A DNA stretch of 64,000 nucleotides, from contig CAWEBQ010000002.1 of assembly GCA_963807385.1 (NCBI GenBank), positions 1,346,114 through 1,410,113 of the forward strand, given 5' to 3'. Source of the DNA: JBDTSW01 sp963807385. GTDB taxonomy: Bacteria; Actinomycetota; Thermoleophilia; Solirubrobacterales; 70-9. Below, piece by piece: positions 41,462-48,597 of the stretch (the first letter of the stretch is position 1; every line of letters begins with the position of its first letter). A program made the translations under genes and the position numbers. The notes under the pieces are model-generated. The model saw nothing but the letters and a program-made list of their open reading frames with translations, was not told where the DNA came from and made no database searches.

Positions 41462-41491
41462 AGGTTAACACACGGCTCTCGCCGCGCGCAA
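41462..41491 (-). promoter_or_regulatory. Candidate rpoBC promoter
   Basis: TTGCGC (41486-41491 on minus) and TAACCT (41462-41467) are separated by 18 nt. The predicted start gives an ~85-nt leader before rpoB. It lies in the 181-nt gap after rplL, where rplL-rpoB attenuation or an internal promoter is common in bacteria. Confidence 0.4.
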
Positions 41492-41550
41492 GGCTGTCTC
41501 ACGCACGAGCCGGACAGGGTACCTGAAGCGCCCCGCCCTCCGGCGTTGAG

Positions 41551-41940
41551 CTACTTCAGCTCGACCTCTCCTCCCGCCTCTTCAAGCTCGGACTTGAGCT
41601 TCTCGCCCTCGTCGCGGTCGATGCCCTCCTTGACCGGGCCGGGGGCGCCGTCCACGAGGGCCTTGGCCTCCTTGAGGCCCAGGCCGGTGGCCGCGCGGAC
41701 CGCCTTGATCACCTGGATCTTCTTCTCCCCGCCCGAGTTCAGGATGACGTCGACCGTGGCGGACTCCTCCTCGGCCTCGGCGCCGTCGCCGCCGCCCGCT
41801 GCGGGGGCAGCGGCCGCGACCGCGGTCGCGGAGACGCCGAACTCCTCCTCCAGCGCCTTGATGCGCTCGGAGAGCTCGAGCACCGAGATGCCCTTGAGCT
41901 CCTCGATCCAGTCCTCTGTCGAAATCTTCGTCTCAGCCAT
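41551..41940 (-). CDS. rplL: 50S ribosomal protein L7/L12
   Basis: Stalk protein recruiting translation factors. The N-terminal dimerisation part (TEDWIEELKGISVLELSERIKALEEEFGV), the Ala/Gly hinge (AVAAAAPAAGGGDGAEAEEES) and the C-terminal domain (TVDVILNSGGEKKIQVIKAVRAATGLGLKEAKALVDGAP) are clear. 129 residues. It overlaps rplJ by 8 nt. Confidence 0.98.
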   Translation of the reverse strand: MAETKISTEDWIEELKGISVLELSERIKALEEEFGVSATAVAAAAPAAGGGDGAEAEEESATVDVILNSGGEKKIQVIKAVRAATGLGLKEAKALVDGAPGPVKEGIDRDEGEKLKSELEEAGGEVELK

Positions 41941-42622
41941 CTGATTCCTCCTCGTTATCGGTTTCCTCGGAAGCCTCAGACGGCTCCTCTGAAGTGTCTT
42001 GGGCGGCAGGCTCCTCGGCGGGGGGGTCCTCGGCTGCGGGCTCCTCCGTGGGGGGCTCCTCCTCCGCGGGCGCCTCAGGCTCCTCCGCGTCCGGGGCCTC
42101 CCCGCTCACGAGCCCCTGGTCGGCGATCTGGGCGAGCTGGCGCCCGAGGCCCGAGATCAGGTTGCTCATGCCGGCGACGAGGCCGGTGAGGGGACTGGCG
42201 GTGAGGCCGACGAGCTGGCCGTGGAGGACGTGGACGCCCGGCAGGCGCGCGATCGCCTGGAAGCCGTCGGCGTCGAGCGCGGCGCCGTCCATGATCCCGC
42301 CCTTGTAGGAGAGGACGTCGTGCTCCTTGGAGAAGTCGGCGATCGTCTTCGCTGCGGTGACCGGGTCGCCCTTGATCAGGGTGAGCGCGGTCGGGCCGAC
42401 CAGCAGGTCGTCGAGGCCCTCGGTGCCGGCGTCGGCGGCGGCGCGCTTGGCGAGGCGGTTCTTGACGACGCTGAAGACGGCGTCGGCCTCGGCGAGCTTC
42501 TGGCGGAGCTCGGCGGCCTGGGGCACGCTGATCCCGCGGTAGTCCACGGCGAAGACCGCCTCAGCCCCGCTCAGGCCCTCCGCGATCTCCTCGACCGCCG
42601 CTGCTTTTTGCTCTTTGTTCAT
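41933..42622 (-). CDS. rplJ: 50S ribosomal protein L10 with an acidic C-terminal tail
   Basis: Stalk base protein that binds L7/L12 dimers. MNKEQKAAAVEEIAEGLSGAEAVFAVDYRGISVPQAAELRQKL and SVVKNRLAKRAA are standard. After the L12-binding helix a tail of about 50 residues follows, built from EEPPTEEPAAEDPPAEEPAA-like units and ending TDNEEESDG. 229 residues versus about 175. Expression is probably controlled by the L10 leader and terminator directly in front of the ATG. Confidence 0.97.
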   Translation of the reverse strand: MNKEQKAAAVEEIAEGLSGAEAVFAVDYRGISVPQAAELRQKLAEADAVFSVVKNRLAKRAAADAGTEGLDDLLVGPTALTLIKGDPVTAAKTIADFSKEHDVLSYKGGIMDGAALDADGFQAIARLPGVHVLHGQLVGLTASPLTGLVAGMSNLISGLGRQLAQIADQGLVSGEAPDAEEPEAPAEEEPPTEEPAAEDPPAEEPAAQDTSEEPSEASEETDNEEESDG

Positions 42623-42628
42623 GTCAAG

Positions 42629-42652
42629 AAAAAAGCCCGCACGCAGGCGGGC
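42629..42652 (-). terminator. Intrinsic terminator 6 nt before the rplJ start (attenuator)
   Basis: GCCCGC-ctgcgt-GCGGGC followed by TTTTTT ends 6 nt before the rplJ ATG. Its place at the end of the L10 leader means that formation would both stop transcription and hide the initiation site. Confidence 0.85.
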
Positions 42653-42735
42653 TCGAAAGATTGCTCTTCCGGCACCACCTGCACTGGACTTACGACTAAC
42701 GCGGCCAGTGGTCTTCGGCAGGCGAAGTTGTTCGG
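42629..42735 (-). ncRNA. Ribosomal protein L10 leader
   Basis: The leader contains GAAGACCACTGG ... CCAGTGCAGGTGGTGCCGG. CACTGG pairs with CCAGTG, and the AGGTGG bulge region matches the L10-binding kink-turn of known L10 leaders. The terminator hairpin follows. L10(L12)4 binding to such leaders represses rplJL. TACACT at 42742-42747 is a plausible -10 for the leader transcript. The family assignment is by eye. Confidence 0.75.
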
Positions 42736-42741
42736 CGCCGC

Positions 42742-42747
42742 AGTGTA
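42742..42747 (-). promoter_or_regulatory. Candidate -10 (TACACT) for the rplJL operon
   Basis: TACACT on the minus strand, followed about 7 nt later by the start of the L10 leader structure. No clear -35 is visible. Its position fits a leader of about 110 nt. Confidence 0.45.
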
Positions 42748-42752
42748 GCGGG

Positions 42753-43130
42753 CTACCCCCGGCCGCCCAGGCCCTGATCCCGGAGCTCGTCGATCACCGT
42801 GAGCAGGGCTCCGCGCTGGGAGCGGATGTCCTCGCTCAGGTCGCTGAGGACGGACGTGTTCGCCCGCGTCTCGACCCGGATCTCGTGCATCTCCCTCGAG
42901 AGATCGCGCCCGAAGAGCTCCAGGCGACGCATGATGTCCCGCATGAACTGGCGCTGATCCGCATGGAGCTCGTTGCTGCGCGCCATCGTCTCGTTGCCCC
43001 GGGCCATCGTCTCGTTGCTCCGGGCCATAATCTCGTTGCTCCGGGCCATAATCTCGTTGCCCCTCGCCGTGTGCTCCTTGGTCTCGGCAAGGTGCGCATC
43101 CATCCGGCTGAGGAACTCGGCCTCGGTCAT
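42753..43130 (-). CDS. Small coiled-coil protein with heptad tandem repeats
   Basis: 125 residues. The N-terminal part contains five near-identical 7-residue units (ARGNEIM, ARSNEIM, ARSNETM, ARGNETM, ARSNEL), and the rest is helical and charged (RLELFGRDLSREMHEIRVETRANTSVLSDLSEDI). No membrane segment. The repeats fit a parallel coiled coil with Met/Ile at core positions. GATAAT lies 8 nt before the ATG (leaderless-type). It interrupts rplA-rplJ, which are normally adjacent. No known family or function is recognised. Confidence 0.75.
   Translation of the reverse strand: MTEAEFLSRMDAHLAETKEHTARGNEIMARSNEIMARSNETMARGNETMARSNELHADQRQFMRDIMRRLELFGRDLSREMHEIRVETRANTSVLSDLSEDIRSQRGALLTVIDELRDQGLGGRG
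42969..43069. repeat. About five tandem 21-bp units in the coiled-coil gene
   Basis: The unit GTTGCTCCGGGCCATAATCTC recurs with small changes (ATCGTC/ATAATC, CTCC/CCCC/CTGC) and encodes the 7-residue repeat ARSNEIM. Length changes by slippage would keep the reading frame and add or remove one heptad. Confidence 0.8.
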
Positions 43131-43185
43131 CGCACGGAATTATCTCATGCGATCCGTCGCGGATCGCGCGCGGATCGTCCCGTCT

Positions 43186-44010
43186 CTATGCCGGGTCGGC
43201 GTCGGAGCCCTCGGCGGCCATCGCCTCGAGTTCGGGTGCCGCTGCAGGCTCCGGCTCAGACGCCGCGTCGGGCGCCTCGGCGCCGTTTCCGCTCGGCGGG
43301 TGGGCGAGGATCTCCGACTCGCGGATCTTCGACGAGTCGACGCGGACGCCGGGGCCCATCGCGGTCGTCAGCGTGATCGAGTGGATGTAGCGGCCCTTCG
43401 AGGCCGCCGGCTTGGCGCGGTTGATCTCGTCGATCACCGCGGCGTAGTTGGCGAGCAGCGCGTCGGCGCCGAAGCTGGCCTTGCCGATCGTCAGGTGGAT
43501 GTTGGCATTGCGATCGGTGCGGTACTCGACCTTGCCGGACTTCGCCTCTCCGACGGCCTTGCCGATGTCGTCGGTGACGGTGCCGACCTTGGGGTTGGGC
43601 ATCTTGCCCTGCGGGCCCAGCACCCGGCCGAGCTTGGAGACGACCGGGCCCATCAGCGCCGGGGTGGAGATCGCAACATCGAAGTCGGTCCAGCCCTCCT
43701 CGACCCGGTCGGCGAGGTCCTGGCCGCCGACGAACTCGGCGCCGGCCTCCTGGGCCGCGCGGGCCTGATCGCCCTCGGCGAAGACGGCGATCGTCACGTC
43801 CTTGCCCAGCCCGTTGGGCAGTGCCAGCGTGCCGCGGAGCTGCTCCTCGGCGTGGCGCACGTTGAGGCCCAGCTTCATGTGGAGCTCGACGGTCTCGTCG
43901 AACTTGGCCGACGCGGTCTCGCGGACGAGGGTCACGGCCTCGGACGGGTCGTAGGCGTGGTCGCGATCGACCTTCTCGTAGGCGGCGCGGTAGCGCTTGC
44001 CGCGGGCCAT
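43186..44010 (-). CDS. rplA: 50S ribosomal protein L1 with a short acidic tail
   Basis: L1-stalk protein and, in many bacteria, repressor of its own mRNA. GKRYRAAYEKVDRDHAYDPSEAVTLVRETASAKFDETVELHMKLGLNVRHAEEQLRG and KVGTVTDDIGKAVGEAKSGKVEYRTDRNANIHLTIGK are diagnostic. The last ~40 residues form an Ala/Glu/Pro tail (EAPDAASEPEPAAAPELEAMAAEGSDADPA). 274 residues. ATGA overlap with rplK. Confidence 0.97.
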   Translation of the reverse strand: MARGKRYRAAYEKVDRDHAYDPSEAVTLVRETASAKFDETVELHMKLGLNVRHAEEQLRGTLALPNGLGKDVTIAVFAEGDQARAAQEAGAEFVGGQDLADRVEEGWTDFDVAISTPALMGPVVSKLGRVLGPQGKMPNPKVGTVTDDIGKAVGEAKSGKVEYRTDRNANIHLTIGKASFGADALLANYAAVIDEINRAKPAASKGRYIHSITLTTAMGPGVRVDSSKIRESEILAHPPSGNGAEAPDAASEPEPAAAPELEAMAAEGSDADPA

Positions 44011-44444
44011 CAGACCTCGAGCCCTTCCACGTCAACGCCCATCGAGCGGGCGGTGCCGGCGATGATCTTCGACGCGGCGTCGAGGTCGTTCGCGTTCAGG
44101 TCGGGCATCTTGCGCTCGGCGATCTGGCGGATCTGGGCGGCGCTGATCGTGCCGACCTTGTTCACATGCGGCTCGCCCGAGCCCTTCTCGATCCCGATCG
44201 CCTCGCGGATCAGGACCGCGGCGGGCGGGGTCTTGGTGATGAAGGTGAAGGAGCGGTCCTCGTAGACCGTGATCTCGACCGGGATGATCGTGCCGGCGTC
44301 CTGTTGGGTCTGGGCGTTGAACGCCTTGCAGAACTCCATGATGTTGACCCCGTGCTGGCCCAGCGCGGGGCCGACCGGCGGCGCCGGGTTGGCCGCCGCG
44401 GCCGGAATCTGAAGCTTGATGAGTGTGAGGACCTTCTTCGCCAT
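44010..44444 (-). CDS. rplK: 50S ribosomal protein L11
   Basis: GTPase-centre protein and thiostrepton site. The start at 44444 gives MAKKVLTLIKLQIPAAAANPAPPVGPALGQHGVNIMEFCKAFN, including the conserved Pro-rich loop. 144 residues. The frame extends upstream but without L11 sequence. The expected upstream neighbour nusG is displaced by ~2 kb of toxin-antitoxin genes. Confidence 0.97.
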   Translation of the reverse strand: MAKKVLTLIKLQIPAAAANPAPPVGPALGQHGVNIMEFCKAFNAQTQQDAGTIIPVEITVYEDRSFTFITKTPPAAVLIREAIGIEKGSGEPHVNKVGTISAAQIRQIAERKMPDLNANDLDAASKIIAGTARSMGVDVEGLEV

Positions 44445-44521
44445 CGCGACGGGCGAGGATAGCGGTGATCGCCTCACCTGCAAGGGGGCGCGATTCCGCT
44501 CGTCGGGCCTCACTGGAGACA

Positions 44522-44707
44522 GTGAAGGTTCGCGAGGCTATTCGACTCATCGAGAGTGACGGCTGGGCACAGGTACGTCAACGAGGCAGCCACCGTCAGT
44601 TCAAGCACCCGGTGAAGCCCGGTCTGGTGACGATTCCGGGCAAGCCCTCGCGGGATTTGCCCCCCGGCCTGGAAAGGAGCATCATGCGGCAGGCAGGTTT
44701 GCGATGA
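44522..44707 (+). CDS. hicA: HicA-family mRNA interferase toxin
   Basis: Type II toxin of the dsRBD-like HicA fold, 61 residues from the GTG at 44522, which has a GGAG Shine-Dalgarno 4-5 nt upstream. KVREAIRLIESDGWAQVRQRGSHRQFKHP has the catalytic His in GSHRQF. The ending VTIPGKPSRDLPPGLERSIMRQAGL is typical. Longer upstream extensions are rejected. ATGA overlap with hicB gives toxin-first HicAB order. Toxins of this family cleave mRNA and tmRNA. Confidence 0.9.
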   Translation: MKVREAIRLIESDGWAQVRQRGSHRQFKHPVKPGLVTIPGKPSRDLPPGLERSIMRQAGLR

Positions 44708-44937
44708 CTGAGGCACAGCGCTACCCGATCCTGATCGAAGAGGCACCGGCCGGAGGGTTCGGAGCCTGGGCCCCTGACTTGCCGGGCTGCGTGGCGCTGG
44801 GCTCGACGATCGAGCAGGCAGAGGCCGAGATGCGGGAGGCGATCGCATTTCACGTGGATGGCCTCAGGCGCGAAGGCGAGCCGGTCCCCGAGCCGAGCTT
44901 CGCCGAGGGCGGCACGTACCTGCGCGTTCCCGCCTAG
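44704..44937 (+). CDS. hicB: HicB-family antitoxin
   Basis: 77 residues with the partial RNase H-like HicB fold (YPILIEEAPAGGFGAWAPDLPGCVALGSTIEQAEAEMREAIAFHVDGLRREGEPVPEP). It lacks a separate C-terminal DNA-binding domain, so autoregulation may be weak or absent. It directly overlaps hicA (ATGA), so toxin and antitoxin are made from one mRNA. Confidence 0.9.
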   Translation: MTEAQRYPILIEEAPAGGFGAWAPDLPGCVALGSTIEQAEAEMREAIAFHVDGLRREGEPVPEPSFAEGGTYLRVPA

Positions 44938-44973
44938 AGCTTCATAGCTTCACCGGCGTCGCGCCCCGTCAGG

Positions 44974-45411
44974 TCAGCCGCTGAGCCGCGCTAGGGCGGC
45001 GGCGTCCGCAGGGTCGATGCGGGTGAGGTCGTCCACCCGGTCGAAGTCGGCGTCGGTCGAGAGGATCGTTTCGATGCCCCGGTTGAGCGCGGTGGCGGCA
45101 TGAACGGCGTCGCGCGCGGGCAGCGACTCATGGGCTTCCATCAGCGACAGGGCCCGCTCGAAGTCGTCGCCGTCGAAATCGTGGAGCGGCAGGTCCCAGG
45201 CCAGGATCTCCCGCGCGCGAGCGCTCGCGTCCGCCACGCCGCTCCGCCGGCGCCGGACGTGGACCAGCTCCTGCAGGATCTCGACGCTGGTCTCGCCGGC
45301 GACCTCGCCCCGCGCGAGTGCCGAGACGATCTCCCGGCAGCGGTCGCGGTAGCGATGCTCCGCCCCGAGCGCGTAGATGAAGACGTTGGCGTCGACCAGG
45401 ACGCGCCTCAC
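44974..45411 (-). CDS. vapC: VapC-family PIN-domain ribonuclease toxin
   Basis: PIN-domain toxin, 145 residues. Acidic residues expected for the Mg2+ site are visible: Asp in VLVDANVFIYAL, Glu in TSVEILQELVHV, Asp in SLPARDAVHAATA, and Asp in ILSTDADFDRVDDL. It follows its antitoxin with a 4-nt overlap. VapC toxins usually cut tRNA or rRNA. The module lies opposite to the flanking HicAB and MazEF modules. Confidence 0.9.
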   Translation of the reverse strand: MRRVLVDANVFIYALGAEHRYRDRCREIVSALARGEVAGETSVEILQELVHVRRRRSGVADASARAREILAWDLPLHDFDGDDFERALSLMEAHESLPARDAVHAATALNRGIETILSTDADFDRVDDLTRIDPADAAALARLSG

Positions 45412-45692
45412 TCGCCGGCCGTCCCCCGCTCGAGCGCCCCCTCGAGCTCGAGCTCGATCCCCGGCCAGTCAGCGATCGCCATCGGCTCGGCGGCCATGAA
45501 GCTCTCGAGGGCGCGCTCCCTCGCGCCCGCGGCGGCGCGCGCGTTCTCCTCCTCGTCGGCGAGCTGGAGGTCGATCGCCTCGCGGATCAGGTCACCGACC
45601 GACCGGCCGCTGGCGGCGGCGCGCCGCCGCAGCGAGGCATGGCGTTCCTCGTCGAGGAGGATCTGGGTCCGCCGGGTGAGATGCACATGCAC
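45408..45692 (-). CDS. vapB: VapB-type ribbon-helix-helix antitoxin
   Basis: Partner of the PIN toxin. The N-terminal MHVHLTRRTQILLDEERHASLRRRAAASGRSVGDLIREAIDLQL reads as a ribbon-helix-helix DNA-binding domain, and the rest is an acidic toxin-wrapping tail. 94 residues. Overlaps the toxin by 4 nt. A 93-nt divergent gap separates it from the MazE-like gene. Confidence 0.85.
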   Translation of the reverse strand: MHVHLTRRTQILLDEERHASLRRRAAASGRSVGDLIREAIDLQLADEEENARAAAGARERALESFMAAEPMAIADWPGIELELEGALERGTAGE

Positions 45693-45785
45693 ACCCTAAC
45701 ATGCGCATGCCTTTCTCACAGGCAGACCGCCCGCGTGATGGGGCTCGGCGAGAGCTACACTTCTGACACAGATCCGTAGTCATGG

Positions 45786-46067
45786 GTGACACAGGGAGCG
45801 CTGGCTTTGGCCGAGAGCACGACGGTGCGGGTTCGACGAGAGACGCAGCGGCGGTTGGCCGAGATGGCTGAGCGCTCCGGCACGAGCATCCCGGAGGTCA
45901 TCCATGGCCTGGTGGAGCGGGCGCACGCGGACGAGGTCCTCGCGGCCCACAACCGAGCCGTCGCCGGGGAGGAGTACACGGCTGAGACCGAGTCCCTCGC
46001 GGGAACCCTGGGCGACGGCCTCGGCGACCCCTGGCCCGTCGACGAGAAGGGACGCCCCGAGCGTTGA
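45786..46067 (+). CDS. Antitoxin of a MazEF-type module (ribbon-helix-helix)
   Basis: TTVRVRRETQRRLAEMAERSGTSIPEVIHGLVERAHADEVLAAHNRAVAG resembles ribbon-helix-helix antitoxins that precede MazF/PemK toxins. The start is uncertain: GTG at 45786 has no Shine-Dalgarno, while TTG at 45807 has GGGAG about 8 nt upstream and is also plausible. The C-terminus is acidic (toxin-binding). The stop overlaps the toxin start (TTGA). Confidence 0.8.
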   Translation: MTQGALALAESTTVRVRRETQRRLAEMAERSGTSIPEVIHGLVERAHADEVLAAHNRAVAGEEYTAETESLAGTLGDGLGDPWPVDEKGRPER

Positions 46068-46405
46068 GCGCCACCCCCAAGCCGGGTGACGTCGTCCTGA
46101 CCGACTTCGGCCGGACCGTGGGCCGCGAACAGGCGGGGCTGCGGCCGGCGCTCATCGTCTCCCCCTCCCGATTCAACGAGGGGCCACTGGTGCTGTGCGT
46201 CCCGTTCACCCGGACCGAGCGCGGTTCACCCCTTCACCTGCGGGTGGAGCCGCCGGACGGCGGGCTGCGGGCGGCGAGCTTCGCCATGTGCGACCAGGTG
46301 CGCGCGGTCTCCCGCGCCCGGCTCGCCGAGCACTGGGGCGAGGTCGGGGACGCGGTGCTCAGCCAGGTGGGCGCGCGGCTGCGCCTCCTCGTACCGGAGC
46401 CCTAA
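46064..46405 (+). CDS. mazF: MazF/PemK-family mRNA interferase toxin
   Basis: 113 residues from a TTG start that overlaps the antitoxin stop. PKPGDVVLTDFGRTVGREQAGLRPALIVS is the conserved MazF N-terminal strand with the catalytic Arg region, and ASFAMCDQVRAVSRARLAEHWGEV follows the usual pattern. Sequence-specific mRNA endoribonuclease by family. Convergent with nusG, 4 nt apart. Confidence 0.9.
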   Translation: MSATPKPGDVVLTDFGRTVGREQAGLRPALIVSPSRFNEGPLVLCVPFTRTERGSPLHLRVEPPDGGLRAASFAMCDQVRAVSRARLAEHWGEVGDAVLSQVGARLRLLVPEP

Positions 46406-46409
46406 GCGC

Positions 46410-46931
46410 CTAGATCTTCTTCACCTGGTCGTAGCCGACCTCGACCGGGGTCTCCCGGCCGAAGATCGAGACCAGCACCTTCAGCTTCGCCGCGTCCTCG
46501 TTGATCTCGGCGATCTCGCCGGAGAAGTCCGAGAGCGGGCCGGCGATGACCTTGACGGTCTCCCCCACCTCGAACTGCGCGCGGGTCTTCGGCCGCTCCG
46601 CCGTCTCGCGGTGGAGCAGGCGGTCGACCTCGGGCTGGGAGAGCGGGATCGGCTTGTTGCGCGAGCCGACGAACCCGGTGACGCCGGGGGTGTTCTTGAC
46701 GAGGCTCCAGGCGTCGTCGGTCATCTCCATGTTGACCAGGACGTAGCCGGGCATCGTGCGCTTCTCGACCGAGACGCGCTGGCCATCCTTGAGCTCGGAG
46801 ACCTGCTCGGTCGGCACGACGACCTGGCGGACGTGGCCCTTCTGGCTCATCGTCTCGACCCGGTGCTCGAGGTTGTGCTTGACCTTGTTCTCGTGACCCG
46901 AGTAGGTGTTGATGACGTACCAGCGGAACAT
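46410..46931 (-). CDS. nusG: Transcription termination/antitermination protein NusG
   Basis: RNA polymerase clamp-binding elongation factor. The NGN domain (RWYVINTYSGHENKVKHNLEHRVE, MPGYVLVNMEMTDDAWSLVKNTPGVTGFVG) and KOW domain (FEVGETVKVIAGPLSDFSGEIAEINEDAAKLKVLVSIFGRETPVEVGYDQVKKI) are clear. 173 residues, without the long N-terminal arm seen in some actinobacteria. secE lies 53 nt upstream. Confidence 0.97.
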   Translation of the reverse strand: MFRWYVINTYSGHENKVKHNLEHRVETMSQKGHVRQVVVPTEQVSELKDGQRVSVEKRTMPGYVLVNMEMTDDAWSLVKNTPGVTGFVGSRNKPIPLSQPEVDRLLHRETAERPKTRAQFEVGETVKVIAGPLSDFSGEIAEINEDAAKLKVLVSIFGRETPVEVGYDQVKKI

Positions 46932-46984
46932 TGGTTAGTCGGAAGCTTTCGTTAGGTGGTTTGCAGGGGGGAAACGGACGATCG

Positions 46985-47530
46985 CTACAGGACGACCTTG
47001 ACCAGCTCGGAGAAGATCGCGTCGAGCACGCCGAGGTAGGCGGCGGCGACCGTGATGAAGATGAGGGTGATGGCCGAGGCCTGGATCAGCGTCTCGCGGT
47101 CGGGCCACTGGACCCGCTTGAGCTCGGCCCAGCAGGAGACCAGGAAGCCGCTGACCCGCCCGCGCTGGCGCTCGACCGGCTCCTCCTTCGGCTTGCGCCG
47201 CTCCTCGGATGCCCGCGCCTTGGCGCGCTGCTCGCGCTCCAGGCGCTTCTGCTCGCGGCGGGTGAGCGACTTCTCCCGCGGCTCGCCGGCCGGCTTGCCG
47301 GCGTCGGCGCGGGACGGCGCCGGGGCGGCGGGCGTCTCGCCCTGGGCCCGGAGGGCGTCGATGTCGGCGCCCTGCTCGGCCAGCTCGGCCTCGATCACAT
47401 CGGCCGACTCGGGCACCTGGGTGTCGTGCTGCGCGTGCGACTCGTCGCTGCGCGCCTGGTCCGCCTGGGCCCCCTGGCGTGCCTCCCGCTTGCGGCGCTC
47501 GGCCTTGCGCTGTGCCCGTGACTTGGCCAT
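46985..47530 (-). CDS. secE: Protein translocase subunit SecE with a long charged N-terminus
   Basis: Essential Sec translocon subunit. The last ~65 residues have the conserved amphipathic helix and membrane helix (FLVSCWAELKRVQWPDRETLIQASAITLIFITVAAAYLGVLDAIFSELVKVVL). Before it lie ~115 residues that are basic at first (MAKSRAQRKAERRKREARQG), then acidic, then charged-helical. The start at 47530 is chosen over longer frames. 181 residues. It lies 4 nt after rpmG. Confidence 0.93.
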   Translation of the reverse strand: MAKSRAQRKAERRKREARQGAQADQARSDESHAQHDTQVPESADVIEAELAEQGADIDALRAQGETPAAPAPSRADAGKPAGEPREKSLTRREQKRLEREQRAKARASEERRKPKEEPVERQRGRVSGFLVSCWAELKRVQWPDRETLIQASAITLIFITVAAAYLGVLDAIFSELVKVVL

Positions 47531-47534
47531 CGGG

Positions 47535-47699
47535 CTAGCGGGTCTCCTTATGGGATGTGTGCTTGGCGCACCAGCGGCAGTACTTGCGCAGCTCGACGCG
47601 GTCCGGCGTGTTGCGCCGCGACTTGTTCGACTGGTAGTTACGCCGCTTGCACTCCTCACAGGCGAGGGTGACGGCGATGCGTACGTCTCCGCGAGCCAC
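47535..47699 (-). CDS. rpmG: 50S ribosomal protein L33
   Basis: 54 residues from a GTG start (MARGDVRIAVTLACEECKRRNYQSNKSRRNTPDRVELRKYCRWCAKH). The two CX2C pairs (CEEC and CRWC) make this the zinc-binding form. It heads the rpmG-secE-nusG unit. A hairpin with a U-run lies in its leader. Confidence 0.96.
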   Translation of the reverse strand: MARGDVRIAVTLACEECKRRNYQSNKSRRNTPDRVELRKYCRWCAKHTSHKETR

Positions 47700-47741
47700 T
47701 TGACTTCCTCAGCTCCCGGGGCCGAAACCGGCCCCAATCAG

Positions 47742-47772
47742 AAAAAAGACCCCGGCGCGGATGCGCGAGGGT
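47742..47772 (-). terminator. Hairpin with U-run in the rpmG leader
   Basis: On the minus strand ACCC..GCGC-atcc-GCGC..GGGT forms an interrupted stem followed by C and TTTTTT. It lies about 40 nt before the rpmG start and just after TATATT (near 47779-47784), so it may be an attenuator or end a short RNA. A second hairpin (GGGGCCG-gtt-type) follows. Confidence 0.55.
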
Positions 47773-47800
47773 GACCCAAATATAGCGCCCGGAAACGAGC

Positions 47801-47828
47801 CGGGCCCCCGCGATCCGGCGGGGGCCCG
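47801..47828 (-). terminator. Strong hairpin after the RTX-like gene
   Basis: A perfect 11-bp stem (CGGGCCCCCGC / GCGGGGGCCCG) with a 6-nt loop, 23 nt after the RTX-like stop. No U-run; still the most stable stem in the region. Confidence 0.6.
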
Positions 47829-47850
47829 GGGCATTCGGATCCAGGGGGCG

Positions 47851-48516
47851 CTACTTCTGGATGATCTTCTCGCAGCGGGAGATCTGGTCGTTGCCCTGCT
47901 TCACGGCGACATCGTTGCTGCCGGGACCGCAGTCCATGAAGTCGGGACCGGGTCCGCCGACAAGCCTGTCGTTGGCGTTTCCGCCCCGCAGCTGATCGTT
48001 GCCGTTCTGACCCTTGAGCAGATCCTCGCCCTTCGAGCCCTTGATGTTGTCGTCGCCCTTGTCGCCGTTCATCTCGTCATTGCCCTTGTTGCCGGAGACG
48101 AGGTCCTGGCCGTTGTTGCCGTGGAAGGTGTCACGGCCCTTTCCGCCGCGCATCGCGTCGTCGTCGTCGTCCCCACTCGCGACGTCCGGGCCCTTACCGC
48201 CCTTGATCAGGTCCTTGCCGTCGCTGCCGGAGATGATGTCGCCGTCGACCTGACCGCGCAGACAGTCGTCGCCGTCGAGACCGGTGAGGGTGTCGTTGCC
48301 GCCGCCGCCGCGCAGGAGGTCGTCGAAGTTGGTGCCGGTCATGACGTCGTCGGCATCATCACCCTGGAGCGCGACCCCGTCCTGGGGCGAGCAGCCCTCG
48401 TTGTAGTCATTGGGGGCGATCGGCGTGACGGCGCCGTAAGCGAGCGTGACGCAGGCGAACAGTGCACCCCCCACACCGAACGCAAGCACAGCCTTCTTCG
48501 CGTTGGTCTTGAACAT
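47851..48516 (-). CDS. Exported RTX-type calcium-binding repeat protein
   Basis: 221 residues from the ATG at 48516, preceded by GGGAG. The N-terminus (KKAVLAFGVGGALFACVTLAYGA) is a signal peptide. Then follow about ten nonapeptide-like repeats (GGGGNDTLTG, GGKGRDTFHG, GNKGNDEMNG, GDKGDDNIKG, GQNGNDQLRG) of the GGxGxDxLx beta-roll type. The sequence ends with a CGPGSNDV...CEKI part. This is the hemolysin-type Ca2+-binding repeat family. It has no enzymatic domain and probably acts on the cell surface. Its signal peptide argues against type I secretion. Confidence 0.9.
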   Translation of the reverse strand: MFKTNAKKAVLAFGVGGALFACVTLAYGAVTPIAPNDYNEGCSPQDGVALQGDDADDVMTGTNFDDLLRGGGGNDTLTGLDGDDCLRGQVDGDIISGSDGKDLIKGGKGPDVASGDDDDDAMRGGKGRDTFHGNNGQDLVSGNKGNDEMNGDKGDDNIKGSKGEDLLKGQNGNDQLRGGNANDRLVGGPGPDFMDCGPGSNDVAVKQGNDQISRCEKIIQK

Positions 48517-48597
48517 TGGTACTCCCTTTCTGTTCGCCCGAGTCACAGTGAGTGTCTCACGCATTCGTTTGAACCTAACCTCTGCAGCTCCTTCAAG

